Positions 59,802-64,000 of a stretch of DNA of 64,000 nt are shown here, piece by piece. A model generated the notes under the pieces. The model saw only the letters and a list, made by a program, of their open reading frames with translations. It searched no databases and was not told the DNA's origin. The number at the start of each line of letters is the position of its first letter. Position 1 is the stretch's first letter. Origin of the DNA: Blastococcus fimeti (GTDB lineage: Bacteria > Actinomycetota > Actinomycetes > Mycobacteriales > Geodermatophilaceae); the NCBI GenBank assembly GCA_900102115.1, contig FNAW01000002.1, positions 186,001-250,000 of the forward strand, in the 5' to 3' direction. A program made the translations under genes and the position numbers.

Positions 59802-60632
59802 ATGGCAGGTCGCGGCACCGGCCCCGACTTCGTCGAGGCGCTCGCCCGAGGGCTCGACGTCCTCACCTGCTTCGACCGCGACTCCCCCACCATGACGCTG
59901 TCGGAGGTGGCCGCCGCGGCCGGGCTCGCCCGGCCGACGGCCCGTCGGCTGCTGCTCACCCTGGAGGAGCTCGGCTACGTGCGCGCCAGCGGCGGAGCCT
60001 TCGCGCTGACGCCGAAGGTGCTCACCCTGGGCATGGCCTACGTGGGTGCGCTGGGTCTGTGGGACATCGCCCGCCCGCACCTGGAGGCGCTGGTGGCCCG
60101 CACCGGCGAGTCCTCGTCCATGGCGCAGCTGGACGGCTCCGACATCGTCTACGTCGCCCGGGTGTCGGTGCCCAAGATCATCACGCTGCGGGTCGAGGTC
60201 GGCACGCGCTTCCCGGCCGTGCAGACCTCGCAGGGCAAGGTGCTGCTGGCCGCCCTCTCCCCCGACGAGCTGGCCGCCACGCTCGCCGAGGCCAGCCGCG
60301 CCGGCCTGCCGCCGTTCATCGGGCGCAGCCCGGAGAGGCTGCGCGACGAGCTCACCGAGGTCCGCGCCCGGGGGTGGGCGCTGGCCGACGAGGAACTGGC
60401 GCCCGGCGTCCGCTCCGTCGCCGTCCCGGTACGGGACGGGACCGGCGCGGTGCGCGCCGCCATGAACGTGACCGTGCACGCCGCCGAGACCAGCACCGAC
60501 CGGTTGCTGGCGGAGCACCTCCCGCTGCTGCAGCGCACCGCCGGTGACGTCAGCGCGGAGTGGGCGCTGTGGCAGACCCGGCCGCACGTCGAGCTGCGCC
60601 GGACCTCCGACGGCGGGTCGGCCATCGCCTGA
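59802..60632 (+). CDS. IclR family transcriptional regulator
   Basis: 276 residues: N-terminal winged helix (VEALARGLDVLTCFDRDSPT, LSEVAAAAGLARPTARRLLL, LEELGYVRA) and a C-terminal effector domain (GMAYVGALGLWDIARPHLEA; TRFPAVQTSQGKVLLAAL; AAMNVTVHA). The pattern is that of the PcaR/PobR/CatR branch that controls aromatic breakdown. It lies 60 bp after the amidohydrolase and probably binds the matching palindromes at 58052 and 58208, controlling both divergent units. Confidence 0.93.
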   Translation: MAGRGTGPDFVEALARGLDVLTCFDRDSPTMTLSEVAAAAGLARPTARRLLLTLEELGYVRASGGAFALTPKVLTLGMAYVGALGLWDIARPHLEALVARTGESSSMAQLDGSDIVYVARVSVPKIITLRVEVGTRFPAVQTSQGKVLLAALSPDELAATLAEASRAGLPPFIGRSPERLRDELTEVRARGWALADEELAPGVRSVAVPVRDGTGAVRAAMNVTVHAAETSTDRLLAEHLPLLQRTAGDVSAEWALWQTRPHVELRRTSDGGSAIA

Positions 60633-60655
60633 GCGCGTGTGCCAGGGTCTCCCCC

Positions 60656-61507
60656 GTGCTGAACGTGCTCTCCATCCAGTCCCACGTCGCCTACGGGCAC
60701 GTCGGCAACGCGGCCGCCGTCTTCCCGCTCCAGCGCCTGGGCGTCGAGGTCTGGCCGGTGCACACCGTCCAGTTCTCGAACCACACCGGCTACGGCGCGT
60801 GGACCGGCCGGGTCTTCGACGGCCAGGCGGTCGAGGAGGTCGTCGACGGCATCGCCGACCGCGGCGTGCTGGGCAGCTGCGACGCCGTGCTCTCCGGGTA
60901 TCTCGGCTCGGCCGACATCGGGCACGCCGTGCTGCAGACCGTCTCGCGCGTGCGGGCGGCCAACCCCGACGCGATCTACCTCTGCGACCCGGTCATCGGC
61001 GACGTCGGCCGCGGCGTGTTCGTCCGCCCGGGCATCGAGGAGCTGATGCGCGAGGTGACCGTGCCGGCCGCGGACGTCGTCACGCCCAACCACTTCGAGC
61101 TCGACCTGCTCTCCGGCACGACCACCCGCTCGCTGGACTCGGTGAAGGACGCCGTCGCCGCGGTGCAGGCCCTCGGCCCGCGGGTGGTGCTGACCACCTC
61201 GCTGGACGCCGACGACACCCCGCCGGACGCCGTCGACCTGCTGGCCTCGGAGGGCGGGCGGCACTACAGAGTGCGCACCCCGAAGCTCGACGTGGCGGTG
61301 AACGGCGCCGGCGACGCGATCGCCGCGCTCTTCCTGGCCCACCTGCTCCGCACCGCCTCCCCCGCCCAGGCGCTCGGCGCGGCCGCCGCGTCGGTGTACG
61401 GGCTGCTGGCCCGGACCGAGGAGGCCGGGTCGCGGGAGATCGTGCTGGTCGCCGGCCAGGAGGAGATCGTGTCGCCCACGCACGCCTTCCCGGTCGAGGA
61501 GGTCTGA
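60656..61507 (+). CDS. pdxY: Pyridoxal kinase
   Basis: 283 residues. [20 protein letters not shown] at the N-terminus, [37 protein letters not shown] and [12 protein letters not shown], then the anion-hole motif [16 protein letters not shown] with GAGD in place of the usual GTGD. It phosphorylates pyridoxal to make PLP, needed by the PLP enzyme of the sulfur island among others. GTG 60656 is 23 bases after the IclR stop; CAGGGT a few bases ahead may be a -10 of a leaderless transcript. Confidence 0.92.
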   Translation: MLNVLSIQSHVAYGHVGNAAAVFPLQRLGVEVWPVHTVQFSNHTGYGAWTGRVFDGQAVEEVVDGIADRGVLGSCDAVLSGYLGSADIGHAVLQTVSRVRAANPDAIYLCDPVIGDVGRGVFVRPGIEELMREVTVPAADVVTPNHFELDLLSGTTTRSLDSVKDAVAAVQALGPRVVLTTSLDADDTPPDAVDLLASEGGRHYRVRTPKLDVAVNGAGDAIAALFLAHLLRTASPAQALGAAAASVYGLLARTEEAGSREIVLVAGQEEIVSPTHAFPVEEV

Positions 61508-61517
61508 CCCGCCGCGG

Positions 61518-62180
61518 TCAGCTGCGCACCGCCGTCCCGAGGATCTGCGGTGCGGTGGGCGAGGGCACCTGGGTCACGGGGAACCGGAAGCGCTCGATCC
61601 GCTCGACGGTGAACCCGGCGGCGGCGGTCGCCGCCTCGGTGTCGCGGGCGCAGTGGCAGCCGCCGCCGACCGCCGGCCACACCGTCCGGTCGAGCACCCG
61701 CTGCACCCGCGCGAAGCCCGCGCTCTCCGCGCGCACGTGCTCCCAGAAGTGCAGCCGCCCGCCGGGCCGGAGCACCCGCGCCAGCTCCGCCAGTGCGGTG
61801 GCCTGGTCCGGGACGCTGCAGAGCACGAGCGAGACGACGGCGGCGTCGAACGCGGCGTCGTCGGCCGGGATCGCGTCGGCCGTCCCGGCGACGACGGTGA
61901 CGGGGACGGCGGCCTGCCGCGCTGCCTCTTCCGCGAGTGCGCGCAGATGCGGCTCCGGCTCCACCGCCAGCACGCCGTCGACGCCGGGCGGGTAGTGCGC
62001 GAAGTTCGCGCCGGTGCCCGCGCCCAGCTCGACGACCCGGCCCGCGATCCCGGCGAGCAGACGCGCGCGGTGCTCCGCGGCGCCGTGCGCCTCGACCGAC
62101 GCCGCGATCCGCACCCACAGCCGGGCGAACCAGGGGTGGTGCACCGTCGTGCCGACCGCGCTCCGGGTCATGCCGCTCAC
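61518..62180 (-). CDS. Class I SAM-dependent methyltransferase
   Basis: 220 residues: RVVELGAGTGANFAHYPPGV (motif I), VLAVEPEPHLRALAEEA (acidic residue binding the SAM ribose), FDAAVVSLVLCSVPDQATAL and VLRPGGRLHFWEHVRAES. UbiE/methyltransferase_11 type; the FWEHVRA sequence is that of METTL7-like and phosphatidylethanolamine-type methyltransferases. The substrate is unknown. Convergent with pdxY; the ATG at 62171 three codons later is an alternative start. Confidence 0.88.
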   Translation of the reverse strand: MSGMTRSAVGTTVHHPWFARLWVRIAASVEAHGAAEHRARLLAGIAGRVVELGAGTGANFAHYPPGVDGVLAVEPEPHLRALAEEAARQAAVPVTVVAGTADAIPADDAAFDAAVVSLVLCSVPDQATALAELARVLRPGGRLHFWEHVRAESAGFARVQRVLDRTVWPAVGGGCHCARDTEAATAAAGFTVERIERFRFPVTQVPSPTAPQILGTAVRS

Positions 62181-62419
62181 GATGGCCCCCGCACGACCCG
62201 CGCGGCAAGGCCGTCCGCCCGCGAGCGCCGTTCCGCGTCGAGTGCCGACCTGCGGGCGGCGACACGGTCGGACGCACCGAGAGCCGCGACCTCAACTCCG
62301 CAGTCGCGCCGGGCGCGCGTGACCGACGACGCAGCCGGGGACGCCCGCGGGCGCGGATACTGTGCAGTCGTGCCCCCCGTGAGTTCTGCTGTGTCCCGCG
62401 CTGCCCGGACGACGCTCCG

Positions 62420-64000
62420 ATGAGCGTGGTCGAGGAGCGGCCGGACGCCGGGCGGGCCGCGAAGGTTGCCGTCGGCGAGGCCGGCCGGCGGCGCACGTTC
62501 GCCGTCATCAGCCACCCCGACGCCGGCAAGTCGACGCTCACCGAGGCCCTCGCCCTGCACGCCCGAGTGATCGGCTCGGCCGGCGCGGTGCACGGCAAGG
62601 CGGGCCGGCGCGGCACGGTGTCGGACTGGATGGACATCGAGAAGGCCCGTGGCATCTCGATCACCTCGGCCGCGCTGCAGTTCGAGTACCGCGACGCCGT
62701 CATCAACCTGCTCGACACCCCCGGGCACGCCGACTTCTCCGAGGACACCTACCGCGTGCTGACCGCGGTGGACGCCGCGGTGATGCTGGTCGACGCCGCC
62801 AAGGGCCTCGAGGCCCAGACGATGAAGCTGTTCGCCGTCTGCCGGCACCGCGGCATCCCGGTGCTCACCGTGATCAACAAGTGGGACCGGCCGGGCAAGG
62901 ACGCCCTGGAACTGATGGACGAGATCAGCGAGCGCACCGGCCTGACCCCGACGCCGCTGACCTGGCCGGTGGGCATCGCCGGCGACTTCCGCGGCGTGCT
63001 CGACCGCGCCGACGGCACCTACCGCCGCTTCACCCGCACCGCCGGCGGCGCCACCATCGCCCCGGAGGAGACCCTGCCGGCCGCCGCCGCGCTCGCCCGC
63101 GAGGGCGACGCCTGGCAGCAGGCCGTCGAGGAGGTCGAGCTGCTCGAGGCCAGCGGTCAGGACCACGATCAGTCGCTGTTCCTGGACGGCGTGACGACGC
63201 CGGTGCTGTTCGCCTCCGCCGTCTCCAACTTCGGCGTCGGCGCGCTGCTGGACACCCTCGTCGACCTCGCCCCCGCCCCCACCGGCATGGCCACCGCCGA
63301 CGGCGCGGTGCGCGAGCTCACCGATCCCTTCAGCGCCTTCGTCTTCAAGGTGCAGGCCGGCATGGACACCGCGCACCGCGACCGGCTGGCGTTCATCCGG
63401 ATCTGCTCGGGCGTCTTCGAGCGCGGCATGGTCGTCACCCACGCGCGCACCGGCCGGCCGTTCGCGACCAAGTACGCCCAGCACGTGTTCGGCCGCGACC
63501 GCGAGAGCATCGACGTCGCCTACCCCGGCGACGTCGTCGGGCTGGTGAACGCCAACGCGCTCGGCGTCGGCGACACCCTGTACGCCGACCGGCCGGTGCA
63601 GTTCCCGCCACTGACCACCTTCGCGCCCGAGCACTTCGCCGTCTGCCGCGGCCGGGACGCCGCCAAGCACAAGCAGTTCCGCAAGGGCATCGAGCAGCTC
63701 GACAGCGAGGGCGTCGTGCAGGTGCTCAAGTCCGACCGGCGGGGCGACGGCGCACCGGTGCTCGCCGTCGTCGGGCCCATGCAGTTCGAGGTCGCGCAGC
63801 ACCGGATGGAGCACGAGTTCGGCGCCCCGGTCGACCTGGACCGGCTGCCCTACAGCCTGGCGCTGCGCACCGACGAGGCGTCCGCGCCGGGCATCCTCGC
63901 CGCGGCCCGCAACGCCGAGATCCTGCGCCGGGCCGACGGCGAGCTGCTCGCCGTCTTCCCGGACAAGTGGGGCCTGCGGGTGCTGCAGCAGAACAAGCCC
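62420..64000 (+). CDS. prfC: Peptide chain release factor 3 (runs off the window)
   Basis: 527 residues are visible without a stop; RF3 proteins are about 525-545 long, so only a few residues are missing. GTPase motifs: AVISHPDAGKSTLTEALALH (G1), ARGISITSAA (G2), NLLDTPGHADFSEDTYRVL (G3), VINKWDRPGKD (G4). Then EF-Tu-like domain 2 (FSAFVFKVQAGMDTAHRDRL) and the RF3 C-terminal domain (VVGPMQFEVAQHRMEHEF). It recycles RF1 and RF2 from the ribosome after termination using GTP. Confidence 0.95.
   Translation, partial: MSVVEERPDAGRAAKVAVGEAGRRRTFAVISHPDAGKSTLTEALALHARVIGSAGAVHGKAGRRGTVSDWMDIEKARGISITSAALQFEYRDAVINLLDTPGHADFSEDTYRVLTAVDAAVMLVDAAKGLEAQTMKLFAVCRHRGIPVLTVINKWDRPGKDALELMDEISERTGLTPTPLTWPVGIAGDFRGVLDRADGTYRRFTRTAGGATIAPEETLPAAAALAREGDAWQQAVEEVELLEASGQDHDQSLFLDGVTTPVLFASAVSNFGVGALLDTLVDLAPAPTGMATADGAVRELTDPFSAFVFKVQAGMDTAHRDRLAFIRICSGVFERGMVVTHARTGRPFATKYAQHVFGRDRESIDVAYPGDVVGLVNANALGVGDTLYADRPVQFPPLTTFAPEHFAVCRGRDAAKHKQFRKGIEQLDSEGVVQVLKSDRRGDGAPVLAVVGPMQFEVAQHRMEHEFGAPVDLDRLPYSLALRTDEASAPGILAAARNAEILRRADGELLAVFPDKWGLRVLQQNKP

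Overview
The window is 64 kb of very GC-rich, gene-dense DNA with many GTG starts, 4-base ATGA/GTGA gene overlaps, an HrdB/SigA-type principal sigma factor, a GTP-type PEP carboxykinase, an actinobacterial ATP-dependent DNA ligase, an actinobacterial exonuclease/polymerase, and SAM-IV and actinobacterial c-di-AMP riboswitches. This points to a chromosome segment of an actinomycete. Geodermatophilaceae (Blastococcus/Modestobacter/Geodermatophilus) is my best guess from overall gene style, not proof. I see no tRNA, rRNA, CRISPR array, prophage or insertion sequence.

Layout. 1-18993: mixed metabolic and DNA/RNA genes: acyl-CoA dehydrogenase (cut by the left edge), a secreted repeat protein, a saccharopine-dehydrogenase-like reductase, DNA ligase, a deacetylase/lipase/LLM oxidoreductase operon, a YihY membrane protein, dienelactone hydrolase, TesB thioesterase, a zinc alcohol dehydrogenase, a SUV3-like RNA helicase, a TSUP transporter, the exonuclease/polymerase, a siderophore-interacting protein and a quinone reductase. 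19012-25105: envelope genes, including a secreted cell-wall-hydrolase-like protein behind a clear c-di-AMP (ydaO) riboswitch, and a TetR/MMPL divergent pair with two palindromic operators. 25378-32547: central metabolism and transcription: pckG with an unusual Ser in the P-loop, a decayed ECF sigma locus, the principal sigma factor, tryptophan 2,3-dioxygenase, malate:quinone oxidoreductase and a cold-shock protein. 32645-37731: flavodoxin-like protein, LtrA, an ECF sigma/anti-sigma pair and a CPA1 antiporter.

37741-53134 is the most interesting part, a sulfur-responsive island. Six transcription units face outward from two divergent promoter regions plus one further promoter. They encode a flavin reductase and an FAD/NAD(P)-binding protein; an acetyltransferase with a polar-amino-acid ABC transporter carrying two binding proteins and an amino-acid oxidase; two LLM flavin monooxygenases with a DUF1684 protein and a SufS-like PLP enzyme; an FMN reductase; and cysteine dioxygenase with a rhodanese. 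Control elements readable in the DNA are two SAM-IV riboswitches (40405 on +, 51343 on -), three short Cys-containing leader peptides sharing an R-x5/6-DL-hydrophobic-RT-x-SALC core (40290 on -, 40549 on +, 52011 on +), and a near-identical 20-bp motif overlapping the -35 region of three promoters. One unit has a SAM-IV riboswitch and a Cys leader peptide in tandem. The gene content resembles the Bacillus subtilis ytm/tcy S-alkyl-cysteine salvage operon; that functional reading is inference.

53139-64000: an FNT-family channel; a catabolic operon (CoA-transferase, citryl-CoA-lyase-like protein, MDR oxidoreductase, intradiol ring-cleavage dioxygenase) divergent from an amidohydrolase and its probable IclR regulator, with matching palindromes in front of both units; then pyridoxal kinase, a methyltransferase, and release factor 3 running off the right edge.
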